This document shows, piece by piece, positions 35,227 to 46,964 of a DNA stretch of 64,000 nt. A program made the position numbers and the translations under genes. The stretch covers positions 61,054,881 through 61,118,880 of the forward strand of contig CM019063.1 in NCBI GenBank assembly GCA_009667805.1, read 5' to 3'. Source of the stretch: Leptobrachium leishanense (taxonomy: Eukaryota; Chordata; Amphibia; Anura; Megophryidae). The stretch's first letter is position 1; the number at the start of each line of letters is the position of its first letter. The notes beneath the pieces were generated by a model that was given only the letters and a program-made list of their open reading frames with translations, was not told the DNA's origin and did not search any database.

Positions 35227-36367
35227 ACTGGTAATGGGTAGCTTTGCTGACCAATCAAGGATCAGAAGGTAGATAGTATTCTGCGTATAGAAACCAGTAC
35301 CGTGAACCCTAGGGGGATCTTGACATTGTGTACGTCAAGTGCGAAAGTCCTGTAACGCTGCGCAATTTACGGTTCCTACGCTACGGAAGTTGTCTAGGAG
35401 TGCAAATTGGGCAGAAAAGCTTCAGGGACTTCCAGGTTTGGGAGTCCCTGAGTCGAAGAGGAGGCGAAGCGATCGCCAAGGGAGAAAAGGTGACCTAAAT
35501 CGCCCAAAAAATGGGCAGGATGGACTCCTTGAGCTGATAACACCGTGGCTCTAAGCGCCACTGGTATTATGTTGCAGCTCGAAAGTATTCGGACTTGAGC
35601 CGCACAGAAAGCGGCTCGGTCATAAAACCAGTGGTCAAGGCGAGCCGCAAATGGAAAATGGCAGGCGCACACCACTATTCCATTTGGGTCTTGCCTTTAA
35701 CGTCTCAAGTGTGAATCCGGCCCTAGATCGCTACATTTCCAGGAAGGAAAACGTTCCATGGAAACATATGAATATTCCGTCTTGGCAATAAATGGCATGG
35801 GGGGGGGGCATTCATGTACTCTTACATCAACATAATGTCTGTTGCTCTTAAAAATGTTCTAAAATGCTTGTGTATGTATATTTTTGCATTCTGTGCAGTG
35901 ATTGAAGTTTATAGACAAATTCACATATATTTTTATGTTTGAATAAAATCGCCCGCCCACCTGGTGTTTGATCTTCTGCCACAGAGGTTATATCAGTACT
36001 CCCAGCTATAAATAGGTCCCTCTGTATACATTGGCAGTGTTTTTTAAGAGTATTTAAACAAACCTGCTTCTGTTAGTATGGCGTATGGAAATGACATTAC
36101 TTGGAGATGCAGTGGTTTTTCCGTCAGAGAAATGGTTTTTGGACGCCCTTACCTCAGTTGATGGCTTAGTCTTTTTTGTTGTTTCTTTTTTTCCTTTGAG
36201 GTAGAGAGCGTTTTTTTTATAGAAGACACATAAGAACTTCTCTAAGACTGATGTATAGGTTTATGAATATGTATTGCCTGTATTGCTTTATGGGGGCCAC
36301 ATCCCCCCCTAGAGAATCACTGAGGACCACCAGTATTCCCACTGAAGCACCGACGGGCACTGGTTTC

Positions 36368-37118
36368 TAGGGATGTGCGTTTCGGGTTTCGGAATTTCGG
36401 AATTTTCACGAAATTTCCCGATTCGTGTCTTCGGATTCGGCCGAATTTCCGAATCGGGTCGGACCCGAAAACCGATAGATCCGAAAAGTTTTCCGAGCCG
36501 AAACGAAAAATTTTCGGATTTTTCGAATGGACTTGAAATGTGTCAAATCGAAATTTATTTTTGCTCTATTCATGATTTCGGTTCCATTCGTGATTTCGGT
36601 TCCATTTCGGTAATTCTGGAAATCGTATATTTTACTATTATCGGTTATATCGCTGATTCTGTAAATTTTGTATTTGTAAATGCGTATCACTTGTTTCTTG
36701 TGGCATTCGGATCAGTTTAGCGTTTTTTAAATCGTTTTGTTCATTTTATTTGTTCCTTGGCTTTCATACCCTTTTAATATGATTAAATAAAGTTGTGAAA
36801 TGTATATTCAATTATTCATAAGAAAAAAAGGATCTTTATTTAATAAAAAAAAACACGATAGAATCGCCAGAATTATCGTAGACACTTTGAAACGAGGAGA
36901 ACAGACGTTCCGAAAAAACGAAAATTTCCGAAAAGTCGATACAAAAAAATGAGCAAAGTGACCCGAAAACACGAAAAATGGTCGATATTCCGAAAAAAAA
37001 ATGTACACGAAAAACGAGCCGATCCGAATCGAAACAGAAATCGGTTGAAATGAGCCGAATCGAAAATTTTAAACATCCGAACAAATCGAACCGAAAAAAA
37101 AATCGGTGCACAAGCCTA
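36368..37118. mobile_element. hAT element, TAGGGATGTGCG family, copy 2
   Basis: It starts TAGGGATGTGCGTTTCGGG and ends CGGTGCACAAGCCTA, with a perfect 8-bp duplication CTGGTTTC at 36360-36367 and 37119-37126. The interior is dominated by CCGAAA/TTTCGG words. Confidence 0.9.
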
Positions 37119-37290
37119 CTGGTTTCTAGCTTCTGTGGGACAAAACCTGGACGCTTTGACATGGCGTGGGACAAATGGAAACAAGTCACAAAAGTAAAGG
37201 AAGCCCAGGGCAGTGCACTGAGCTCTATATAGTGTGATTACACAATATTAAATGTGTGATCATGGGTTTTTTTTTTTTTGGTTTTTTTTT

Positions 37291-37440
37291 GGACAAAGGA
37301 TTTTGCCAGGAAGGATACATTGAGATTTCGCTCGTTTTCAAGTATGTCCTGACCTGTACCGTTAGGTGTCTTGCCCAAGGACACTTCCTGGAGAGGTGCT
37401 CCTGGGGATCGAACCCATGTCTCCACCGGCTCTGCTTATT
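37291..37440 (-). mobile_element. tRNA-derived SINE with LINE-like tail
   Basis: Read on the minus strand, an A-box-like AAGCAGAGCCGG is followed by a B-box match GGTTCGATCCC (37405-37415), a body containing GTCCTTGGGCAAGACACCTA, and a tail with GGACATACTTGAAAACGAGC that matches the 3' end of the LINE at 7693-8547. The 5' end is truncated. It is not a tRNA gene, since no cloverleaf or anticodon arm can be drawn. Confidence 0.8.
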
Positions 37441-38262
37441 GCAATATAATCACACAATATTTGATTTACTGAGCTCATTCCAGAGTAATCACACAATTCA
37501 AGGTATACTGAGCTCATTCCAGAGTAATCACACAATTCAAGGTATACTGAGCTCATTCCAGAGTGATCACACAATGCATGCATAGTCACTGTGTACTGAG
37601 CTCATTCCAGAGTGATCACACAATGCATAGTCACTACCTACTGAGTGCGATTACTCTGGAATGAGCTCCGTATACAGTGACTGTGCATTGTGTGATCACT
37701 CTGGAATAAGAGCAGTACACAGTGATTATTCATTCATTGTGTGTGATCACTCTGGAATGAGCTCAGTACACAGTGAACGTGCATTGTATGATCACTCTGG
37801 AATGAGCTCAGTATACAGTGACTATGCATTGTGTGATCTCTCTGGAATGAGCTCAGTACACAGTGAACGTGCATTGTATGATCACTCTGGAATGAGCTCA
37901 GTATACAGTGACTATACTTAGTGCGATCACTCTGGAATGAGCTAAGTATAGTCACTGTATACTGAGCTCATTCCAGAGTGATCTCACACAATGAATGAAT
38001 AGTCAGTGTACTGCGCTTATTCCAGAGAGATCACACAATGCAGTCACTGTATACTGAGCTCATTCCAGAGTGATCATACAATGCACGTTCTTTGTTCACT
38101 GAGCTCATTCCAGAGAGATCACACAATGCATAGTCCCTGTGTACTGAGCTCATTCCAGAGTGATCACACAATGAACGCGTAGTCACTGTGTACTGAGCTT
38201 ATTCCAGAGAGATCACACAATGCATAGTCACTGTGTACTGAGCTCATTCCCATTACCGTGTG
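37441..38262. repeat. Minisatellite that switches orientation twice
   Basis: The roughly 43-46-bp unit contains TGAGCTCATTCCAGAGTGAT followed by CACACAATGCATAGTCACTG. Units run forward to about 37640, in reverse from about 37645 to 37943, and forward again to about 38262. The junctions near 37642 and 37945 create large inverted repeats. Confidence 0.9.
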
Positions 38263-38399
38263 TTCACACCATGCAAAGGCACTGTGCTTTTCAAGTGCCC
38301 GTGCCGGTGCCACCATCCTTTCAACCCACTGAGACTCAACCCTATTTCTCGCTACATTGTGCCTCTACCCTATCCTTTTCAACCCACTGAGCTCTTACT

Positions 38400-38960
38400 C
38401 TATTTTCTTCTGTAGCGCCACTTCCCATCCCTCTTTAGATTTTGTAAGTGATCAGGGTGTGTAGAGGGTCTCTGAATAAAAGGTAAAGTGGTCAGGCTAT
38501 GTGGAGTGCCCCTATTCTCTCCTGCCCTGTTCGGCTGATATTCCTGCGTGAAGCAGAGGAGTTTCCTCACAATTTTCACCAGGCAACCTGTATTTTGAAT
38601 TTCATGGCTGCCAGTTACCGATGATGGCAGCGCGCTCTGTGAGCTTATATCATCACCGTGTCCACTGCCCGAACATTCGCATTGCAAGCCTACAGAGAGA
38701 TTGCAGCTGGTGGATTGGTTTTGCATGTGTGCAAAAGCTCCTAACCATCATGCTTTGCAGGCCCTGCAGACCTTGAGTAGGACTAGTGCGCAAGTTCCAA
38801 GCGAAACGCAATTTGCATTGTGCTACACAAATTGCCTTTAAAGCTGCAGGGACGGACTTCCATGTTTCTGAAGCCCTTAGTTGAAGGGTACGAGCCAAGG
38901 GAGAAAAGGTGAATATTTATAGCTAAAGTAAGAAAAGAATAATTGGCCATACGCTCAAGC
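38400..38960. repeat. Interspersed repeat F, copy 2
   Basis: Homologous in block order to 33830-35700 without the LTR-like and hAT insertions. Open frames here are unsupported. Confidence 0.6.
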
Positions 38961-40214
38961 TGTCAACAGGATCTGCCCAATTATTTATTAGAATGCCCCT
39001 TTAATATAAACCAAATTTTGTGCCTGAGCGGAGCAGCAGATGCTAACCATGATGGACTTTACCCAATAAAATAGTATTAGGAACTTTGTACGATTTTTTT
39101 TTTTTTCTGACTCCAACAGACAATGGGCATAAGTGGGCACTGAAGAGTTAAAATGTTAAATGTCTTTGTAATACTGACCAATCGGTTTACCTACTGCCCG
39201 CTAACTCAGGGACACTAAGGAGGAAAACCAGCAGCCTGCCCCTTAATGCAGCTCTAAGCCTTAGGATACTCGAGGCAGTGCTAATGCGCCGACCAGAGCA
39301 TCCCCTCCAAGGAATCCATAGGACTCAATTGAGGCTTTGACTGCTGGGTCACATGACCCCCCCAGGATTTCACCTCTCGCGAGATCCTGCAGGTCGGTGG
39401 ATTGACCGCGGAGAGAGACCTTGGACCCCCCCCCTCAATCTGCTCCTGGCGGCCAGAAGAGGCAGATCTTTCCACAGTTTTCGCCGTTGGATAAGAGGTG
39501 AGTATGTGATTTTTTTTTTTTTTTTTTTTTTTTTTTGGGGGGGTAACTGGTGATAACTGTTACGAGAGCCCAGGTGAAATATTTTCCCTCGGCCGTCATG
39601 ACTTGTTTTCCTCCGCTAGTTCCTGGATTTTTCCGCTAGCAAGCAGCGCTGGATCAATGTCCGCTCTTAATTTCTCGCAATAAAGCAGGTGACACTGGTA
39701 ATATTAGGTTAAGCAGACTCCCTGGCTGTTACAGCGGGCCTCTTTTTATTTGGTACAGAATCCGGTAACAGCAGTTAACTGCAGTCATACAGAGCAAGGG
39801 TCCTTGTTTAGGGGGGATTTCGGGGGAGCAGCGGCAATACGGTGATGCAGTTTGATAGCTTGGGCCCCTATGGTGTCACAGTCCAAAAAGCGCCCAGATC
39901 CGCAGGTGGGGGCCAGAGAGGCAGGGTGTGGAAATTACTCCAGGTGATGCCGTATTGGCCGCTGCTGTCTGAGCCCATGGGGCAAAGAAAGGCTCAGAAA
40001 CTCTGGTTCCCGATGGAGCTCCCTCCTGAAAATCACCCCAACTGCAGCTCCCATGAGGGGGACCCTAACCCCTAAAAAAGCACCCTGGTGTGGCAAAGGG
40101 TTTTTGGGGCGCCGGGGTTTAAAGTTTGTGCAGATGTTTCCATTAGAGTGAATGCCCTGTGGTCCTTGAATGGAATTGGTTGGCAGGTCTGGCTCCTGGA
40201 TGGTGATTGGCTGG
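38961..40214. other. No gene recognised
   Basis: Mixed sequence with a poly-T of about 26 at 39511-39536. Parts near 39270-39480 and 39840-40140 look repeat-like but I cannot bound them. Confidence 0.45.
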
Positions 40215-40740
40215 GGTTTTAAACCAGGCTCCTGGACAAGCGAGAGCGTTCCAGAGAATGGGGGCTGCGCGTGAGAAATCCTGCAGTCTATCATGGGAAG
40301 AGGTGATGCGGGGAGAAGCTAGGCGCAGGTCACTGTTTGACCTTAGGGAGTGGGCTGGGGTGTATTTGGTGATTAGTGAGGACAGGTAGTGGGGAGCTGA
40401 GTTAGTGAGGGTTTTGTAGGTAAGGATAAGGATTTTGAACTTAATTCTGCAGTGGATGGGGAGCCAGTGAAGGGACTCGCAGAGGGGAGCGGCAGAGACA
40501 GAGCGGCGGGTGAGGTGGATGAGCCTGACTGAGGCATTCAGAATGGATTGTAGGGGGCGAGGCGAGGGAGACAAGCTAGAAGATTATTACAATAATCAAG
40601 TCGGGAGATTACAAGGGCGTGGATGAGTTGTTTTGTGGTGTCAGCGGTAAGAAATGGCCGAATTCTGGAAATATTACGTAATTAGTAGCGGCAGGAGGAG
40701 GAAAGAGACTGAATGTGGGAGATGAAGGAAATACATAGAA
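40215..40740 (-). pseudogene. L2-type LINE ORF2 3' fragment
   Basis: The minus strand encodes about 120 residues of an L2/CR1-type reverse transcriptase C-terminal region: [34 protein letters not shown] and RLQDFSRAAPILWNAL. The catalytic palm is missing. The sequence matches the 3' portion of the longer copy at 46965-48785 (shared TTCTGCAGTGGATGGGGAGC). Both ends are eroded. Confidence 0.8.
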
Positions 40741-41298
40741 TTATACAGAATTCCCTCAAGTTGTGGCTGAGGATTGTGAAGGACGGAAAGCTGCTGCGGA
40801 TGTGCTTGACTGGAGAGAAGGTACTGATCCTTTAACAGGTTCGGTCTGGTCCACAAGCCAGAGACCAGTCAACCCTAGTTGCTGTTACAATATCTATCTA
40901 CTTTGCCTTCTTATTTTTTCTTAGATACCTCTAAACTTAATACAGTAACTATCCGTTCTATCCATAAGTAACTTAGGTTTATGATAGAAGGTAACATTTT
41001 CATGTAGTTTATCGTAATTCACGTTTTCCCCTGGTTCTGATCTACAGGTTGGTGCCCGGAACGTCTATATCCTCTGGTATCCAGTTGCTTTAATGTAATC
41101 ACTCAGATCCTTTTTGTTGTTATCCCTTGGTTACTGTTACTACGTATATGATTCCTGCATAGAGTATTGCTTTATCTTTTTTTACTTCAAATACTTCTGT
41201 CTCTATATCACGCGCTTACTGGCAACTCTGGTTATTTTCATCTTAATGCTTTGAAGAATGGGTTGATTTTAAACCGTTTTGGTTGTAGTTACAATTAC
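40741..41298. other. No gene recognised
   Basis: A/T-rich unclassified sequence ending at the ACAATTAC target of the next hAT element. Confidence 0.5.
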
Positions 41299-41898
41299 TG
41301 GGGATGTGCGTTTCGGGTTTCGGAATTTCGGAATTTTCCCAAAATTTCCCGATTCGGGCGATTTTCCGAAAAATTTTCAGATCCGAAAACGGCAGATCCG
41401 AACAAATTTTCGTGCCGAAACGAAAACTTTTCGGCATTTTCGAATGGACTAGAAATGTGTGAAATCAAAACTCATTTTGGTTCCATTCGTGATTTCGGCT
41501 CCATTTCAGTAATTTCGGACATCGTATTTATATCGCTGATTCTGTAATTAAATTTTGTATCATTCCCATCTCCATGTTTCCTTCCTGGAAAACCAGAGAA
41601 ATCTCAATGTATCCTTCTTGTAAAACATGAGAAATCTCAATGGCAGAATTATCGTATCGGCAGAATTATCGTATCGTATCCGAAAAACCATTTAGTTTAC
41701 GTCAAAACGAATAGACACTTTGAAACGAGGAGAACAGACGTTAGGAAAAACACGAAAATTTCCGAAATCACGAAAAAAAAGGCGATACGAAAAACGAAAC
41801 GAACCGAACCGAAACTAAAATCGGGCGAAACGAGTCGAAACGAAAATTTACAAAATCCGAACGAATCGAACCGAAATTAAAATCGGTGCACAAGCCTA
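41299..41898. mobile_element. hAT element, TAGGGATGTGCG family, copy 3
   Basis: It starts TGGGGATGTGCGTTTCGGG and ends CGGTGCACAAGCCTA, with a perfect duplication ACAATTAC at 41291-41298 and 41899-41906. It contains a small LINE-tail-like scrap (CTCAATGTATCCTTC) near 41603. Confidence 0.9.
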
Positions 41899-42062
41899 AC
41901 AATTACCCGTTCAGGTCTTCCTCCAGAAGTTTGTAATTTCATTACTGAGTGAAAATGGATGTATTTTGTGTGTACCTTAATACGGCCAGGTAGTTCGTAA
42001 TCGATGCAAACCTATTAAAAACTTGCTACAAATATAACTGAACAATCATAGGTGTGGATTAA

Positions 42063-42485
42063 GGCTAGGGTCAGACTGAGGCAGTGCGAACGCGCGTGCA
42101 GGCGCACTTAATCACGGCCGTAGTAGCAGCAGATGACGGGCAATGATGGCCAATATACGAAGTACGGTCGCACAAAAGTCCGGCTGCGCAACGCAAGTGG
42201 AAAACGAACGCATTTTGTCGAACGTAAAACCTCTAGTACGGTCGTACAGAGTGCGCTGCGTCCGCTAGAGGCGTGTGTGCGTGATTAGGAGACGTCAGAC
42301 ACTGCTAATGTCCGGCCAACATAACGTCCAGATGCACAAAGTGTTTTATTGATGATCCGTACAAAATCACGGATGCAAATGCGCATCGTATGACCGCTAT
42401 CGCGTACTCCGTGAAAAAATGCGTCCATTCGTTGGAACGCACTTTTTCACAGACAACGCGAAAATGCGTTCGTCTGACCCTAGCC
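42063..42485. mobile_element. CpG-rich MITE family 1, copy 3
   Basis: The ends are GGCTAGGGTCAGACTGAGGC and CGTTCGTCTGACCCTAGCC. Flanked by TTAA on both sides (42059-42062 and 42486-42489); other copies show only TTA, so the target is TTA or TTAA. Confidence 0.85.
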
Positions 42486-42489
42486 TTAA

Positions 42490-43213
42490 ATGAAAATAAC
42501 TGATTTTATAGCGGGGGGGGGGGGGAGTGTGGAGATATTTACCAGAGAGTACAGCAGACACTGCATGATGATGGACCAAGAGCTTGGGCAGTAAAGGAGC
42601 CTATATAACTAGGATAGGGGCTGGGTGGGAAGGTGGGACGGCAGAGGGAAAGCTGGGAGTGAAGTGTGGCTGTGGATCCAAAAATACAAAGCATTTACAA
42701 CAGGGAGGAGCAGAACAAACTAGCAGCAGTAACAATATGGCACAAATTGTGTTGATTGAAGAATACCTTTCTGGCTGGAAACAGAGGGAGAGATTGCTTT
42801 GAATATGGCCCGCTTTTGGTTCAGGGGAAAGATGGGAGTGAAATGTGACTGTTAACGCCCCAGGTCCAGTACAATGGACTCTTTTCGGCACACCACTAGA
42901 CCCTCAGTTTCTCCCTGGGTGGAGGTGTTACCCTTGGAATACCTAAAGTTAGAGACCAGCAACTGTTAAACCTAATTCTAGAATGGTAATAATTACACAT
43001 TCGTCATAAAGCATCCCTTGTTTCTCTGCCCTAGGCCTGAAGGTGGCAAAGGTTGTCCCAACATAAGCAGCTGCCATGAGCTTTAAGTGTAATGTTGGCA
43101 AGCCCGTGGTGACCTAGCATACCCAGCTTGGTGGACAGGAGGAGGAATGCTCAGTGTGGACAAGAAAGCAACAGATGTGTCTTCTAGAATGATGTGACCA
43201 CCAATGGGATCAC
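42490..43213. other. No gene recognised
   Basis: Unclassified, with a G run at 42514-42525. Confidence 0.5.
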
Positions 43214-44107
43214 TAGGGCTGAAATAACTAATCGATGATTAAAATAGTTGTGAACTATTACCATTATCAATTAATCGGTGTCGATTAATCGTCCTGTGTA
43301 CAGCACACACTGTTTAGAGTCAGACTGAGTTAAACATAAATAACCTCAGCTTCGGAGCTGATTGGAGAAGACGCGCCGCTGCTTTACTAGGTAGCATTTA
43401 GTTCTAGGTTTATGTCAGACACAACTATCTTGTTTTTATTCCGTTTACAACATTAGCAGAACTATAACACAAACAATAGGATACTGCCACTGGGTAAAGG
43501 GGTATGCCCCATAGGCACTGGGTATGCCTATGTTTCATCCTTACTTGAAGCTGGAGTCCTGTGCCACCACCAAACCCTCCCTGCCATACCCTCTTTGGTC
43601 GGGAACTGACATTTCCTCCCTTTGGTCTGGTCCCTTTCCCCAAACACTCCCACACTCAGATCCGGTCTTTTGTCCATACCCACTCCCTCTCACACTCAGG
43701 TCAAGTCACTTGAGCAAAGTCAATCCCTTCCACCTCCAGTCCCTCCTCCCACTCAGTTTGTTCAAGCAATTATTAAAAAGGGACACTCTACACACCCTGA
43801 CCACTTTAATTTATTAACTCCGCTTTTATGCTGACATCATCCTCTATGACCAAGTGCTTGTAGCCGCGTTCATTTGAGAAAGCAAACATAGGCTTAAGCT
43901 GCTCATGCAGCATCAACCCATCCCTCTGACCAAGCATACGTTGTGTGAAAAGTACGCACGTACGAAAGTTACGTACACTACGCAAATTAGTTACGAAAAA
44001 AGGTTGAGGGATTGTGGTTATTTAAGTAAACAATTTTTTTTTTTTTTATCCGATGAATCGATTAATCGGCCAACTAATCGATTATGAGAATAATCGTTGC
44101 AGCTCTA
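43214..44107. mobile_element. hAT-type element related to 17643-18225
   Basis: The ends TAGGGCTGAAATAACTAATC and AATAATCGTTGCAGCTCTA are imperfect inverses. Flanks GGGATCAC (43206-43213) and GGGAATCAC (44108 on) look like one duplication with a 1-nt indel. The interior shares AAAGTTACGTAC-type blocks with the earlier copy. Confidence 0.75.
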
Positions 44108-44115
44108 GGGAATCA

Positions 44116-44719
44116 CTCAAACCATTTACATGGCGTTAAGCTAAAAACTGTTGTGTCTGAAGACACAATTTTATTTCATATTTTCCTTTGCTTGTGTTAA
44201 TAGATTTTAAACCATTGGACAATGTTTCAAGCTGTTCATGATTTTTCGTTTGCATAATACACATTTAATAATTTTTTTATTATTATTAAATATTTTACAG
44301 GCATGTCAACCTATCTTGTTTGAATTCCAGCATTTAAATGTTATTTGGGTTATCGAGTTTTTTGTGTTTTTTTTTCTTTTTCTTTTTAGATATTCGTTTC
44401 AGTTCATTCCAGTCCATATCGCGTATAACATGTCAGGCAAGACCAAACTACACAGCCTGGTAAAATCAGACCTGTATGGTCTCACGTAATGGAGATCAAA
44501 CACTCAGCTACTGGGGAGTAGTTAGTAACAGACACCCAGGTGATTCTTTTTTTGATACTCAAACAAAGAGTGATAATTTGAGTTTGGGAGATTAGAGAGT
44601 CTGAACTCAGGGAAAAAGAAGTGTAGGTCACTTATAGGTGTTGTCCAGAATTGTGGGAAAGGTTCCAAGGAAAACTGAAGAAGGTCGAGGAGCAAGAAAT
44701 AAATTAAAATAACACCTCA
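44116..44719. other. No gene recognised
   Basis: A/T-rich unclassified sequence before the minisatellite. Confidence 0.5.
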
Positions 44720-45612
44720 TGAAGGCTGAGAACCACAGACTTTCAGTGGGGCTGGAGAAGGATGAGGAGCATGTGATTCCAATAGGGATGGAGGAGGATG
44801 AGCATGGGATTCTAGTAGGGCTGGAGGAGGATGCGGTTGCGATTCTAGTAGGGCTGTATGATGATGAAGAGCATGGGGTTCCAGTAGGGCTGGAGTAGTA
44901 TGAGGAGAATGGGATTCTAGTAGGGCTGGAGGAGAATGAGGAGCATGTGATGCTAGTAGGGCTGGAGAAGAATGAGGAGCATGGTATTCTAGTTGGGCTG
45001 GAGAAGGATGAGGAGCATGCGATTCCAGTAGGGCTGGAGAAGGATGAGGAGCATGCGATTCCAGTAGGGCTGGAGAAGGATGAGGAGCATGCGATTCCAG
45101 TAGGGCTGGAGAAGGATGAGGAGCATGCGATTCCAGTAGGGCTGGAGAAGGATGAGGAGCATGCGATTCCAGTAGGGCTGGAGAAGGATGAGGAGCATGC
45201 GATTCCAGTAGGGCTGGAGAAGGATGAGGAGCATGCGATTCCAGTAGGGCTGGAGAAGGATGAAGAGCGTGCGATTCCAGTAGGGCTGGAGAAGGATGAG
45301 GAGCATGCGATTCCAGTAGGATGAGGAGCATGCGATTCCAGTAGGGCTGGAGATGGAGGAGGAGCATGCGATTCCAGTAGGGCTGGAGATGGAGGAGGAG
45401 CACGGGATCCCAACAGGGCTGGAGGAAGGATAAGGAGCACGGGATCCCAGCAGGGCTGGAGGAAGGATAAGGAGCACGGGATCCCAGCAGGGCTGGAGGA
45501 AGGATAAGGAGCACGGGATCCCAGCAGGGCTGGAGGAAGGATAAGGAGCACGGGATCCCAGCAGGGCTGAAGGAAGGATAAGGAGCACGGGATCCCAGCA
45601 CGGCTGGAAAAG
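44720..45612. repeat. 36-bp minisatellite
   Basis: The unit is GATTCCAGTAGGGCTGGAGA followed by AGGATGAGGAGCATGC, with about nine nearly identical units at 45000-45330. Diverged units lie on both sides, including a variant with CCCAGCAGGGCTGGAGGAAG at 45400-45610. Because 36 is divisible by three, all frames stay open over long stretches; these frames are not genes. Confidence 0.92.
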
Positions 45613-46449
45613 GATCATGATCAACAGATCCCTGCAAGGCTCCTGTATCTGTTTCATGGCTCATATTAAAGCCGCCATATCTAGTCCTGCAGTGTGACTG
45701 ACATTTCTTTTTCTTTGGGCACTAACACTTTGGGACTGACTATTCATAGTATTAAGAAGTGGGGCCATTATACTTATCGGTTCACTCATTAATACATAAA
45801 GCTGGGCTAAAACACAGCCCTGGGTCGATAAACCGTTCTTGGGAACCCACAACTGTATCAATCTATTGCATTTGAGTCGGCTGGAACAATAATATGCTTT
45901 CGAGCTGATTTACGTTTTCCTGTTGGAATTGATGCCCTGAATTGTTTTCTTTAGCTATGATTTTATTACAACCTTGATTCGTGATCCGAACGTCTTAAAC
46001 AGAAATACCAGACACGTCTAAACCCCATCTCCTGGATAGGTTTAGGAGTTGCTCTACAAGGCTTTGCCAGGTTGTACTAAACACATTGCAATTTATTTTC
46101 CAGCTACTTGTCTGCTCTACTGAGTCACTGACACTGTTTTTATTTGTTTTAGGCACGTAGGAAAATATTAGCCGGAGTTACTGTTGGCACCTCCTATTTG
46201 GTCCCTTCTGTGTATCTTATTAAGCCGAGTCTGTAAGCATTTTCATCTGCTACACTCAAAACAAACCCTGTGGAGCTCAATGACTGAGCTCAGGGAGTAA
46301 ATAGACATTTGTTGCTACAGGATATATTATTTGAGGCTTTACTTCCTCATGCAATTATCGTAAAAATTCTGTAAATCGAGGAAAAATACATAAATTTACA
46401 ACAAGACCTAGTATGATCACGGTCAAATCTTTGCAATCTTTAATTAAAA
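45613..46449. other. No gene recognised
   Basis: Unclassified sequence. Confidence 0.5.
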
Positions 46450-46960
46450 TACAGGAATTCCAGTCTTTTGTCCTGTATATGTGTCACTGAGTGCGTCCAT
46501 TGTGTGATCTTTTGTGTTGTAAACTGCCTCTTCACACAGTATCTTTCCATCACTTGCTCCTCACTGTGTGGCTTTGGTTATAGAATGGAGTCTATGGGTT
46601 GATCACTGACTCACATCATTGTATTGTGTGAAATGTATTCAAAGGACATCACCACAGGGTAGATTAGACTTCTTTTAAGCTCCCTTTTAAGTCTTCTCAT
46701 TCAGCTGCAATCTCTTATCTCGAGTAACTTGGAGAACAATAGCCCCCCCCCCCGCCGCCTTATCTAAACATTCCCTCCTCTACCTCATTAACTGTTAAGC
46801 ACTGTATACGATAACGCACAGCCACAAAGTAAAACTCCCCATAAGATTTTGGCAATTGGTGCAACATGGGAAAAATACAAAAAATGGAATCTGGAGATAA
46901 AAAAAAACTAATTTTATTTTTCCTTTTTATATGCAATTACTTCAGAAGAATAAAAAAAGG
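46450..46960. repeat. Repeat G, copy 1
   Basis: It shares order and sequence with 49494-49590 plus 51198-51570: TGTGTCACTGAGTGCGTCCA, TGCTCCTCACTGTGTGGCTT, ATAGAATGGAGTCTATGGGT and CAAAGGACATCACC. This copy is uninterrupted and shows the state before the Helitron and the short GCTTTATAAATA repeat inserted in the other copy. Confidence 0.75.
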
Positions 46961-46964
46961 TTAG

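Larger units (their letters stand above)
34148..35325. mobile_element. Possible solo LTR, itself split by a hAT
   Basis: The segment starts TGTCACGTCCCACGCC and ends GATCTTGACA, so it has TG...CA termini, and it interrupts repeat F as judged from the copy at 38400. Without the hAT it is about 490 bp. I cannot find a clean target duplication or internal genes, so the LTR call is tentative. Confidence 0.35.
33830..35700. repeat. Interspersed repeat F, copy 1, interrupted
   Basis: The outer parts (33830-34147 and 35326-35700) share blocks in the same order with 38400-38960: GGGACACTCTAC and CCACTTTA near the start, then a GTGGAGTGCCCC-like block, and CCAAGGGAGAAAAGGTGA near the end. The middle is occupied by an LTR-like insertion holding a hAT. 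A scrap of the first block occurs near 43782. Confidence 0.6.

Noticed and set aside
37405..37440. tRNA gene
   Set aside because: Only A- and B-box-like words are present; no anticodon arm or acceptor stem can be drawn, and the LINE tail shows it is a SINE.
37441..38262. CRISPR-like array of regularly spaced palindromic units
   Set aside because: There are no unique spacers between units, the array flips orientation, and the context is a vertebrate genome.
44628..45664. Three overlapping frames of 222-315 codons and a 125-codon frame on the other strand
   Set aside because: The 36-bp repeat unit is divisible by three, so any frame without a stop in one unit stays open throughout.
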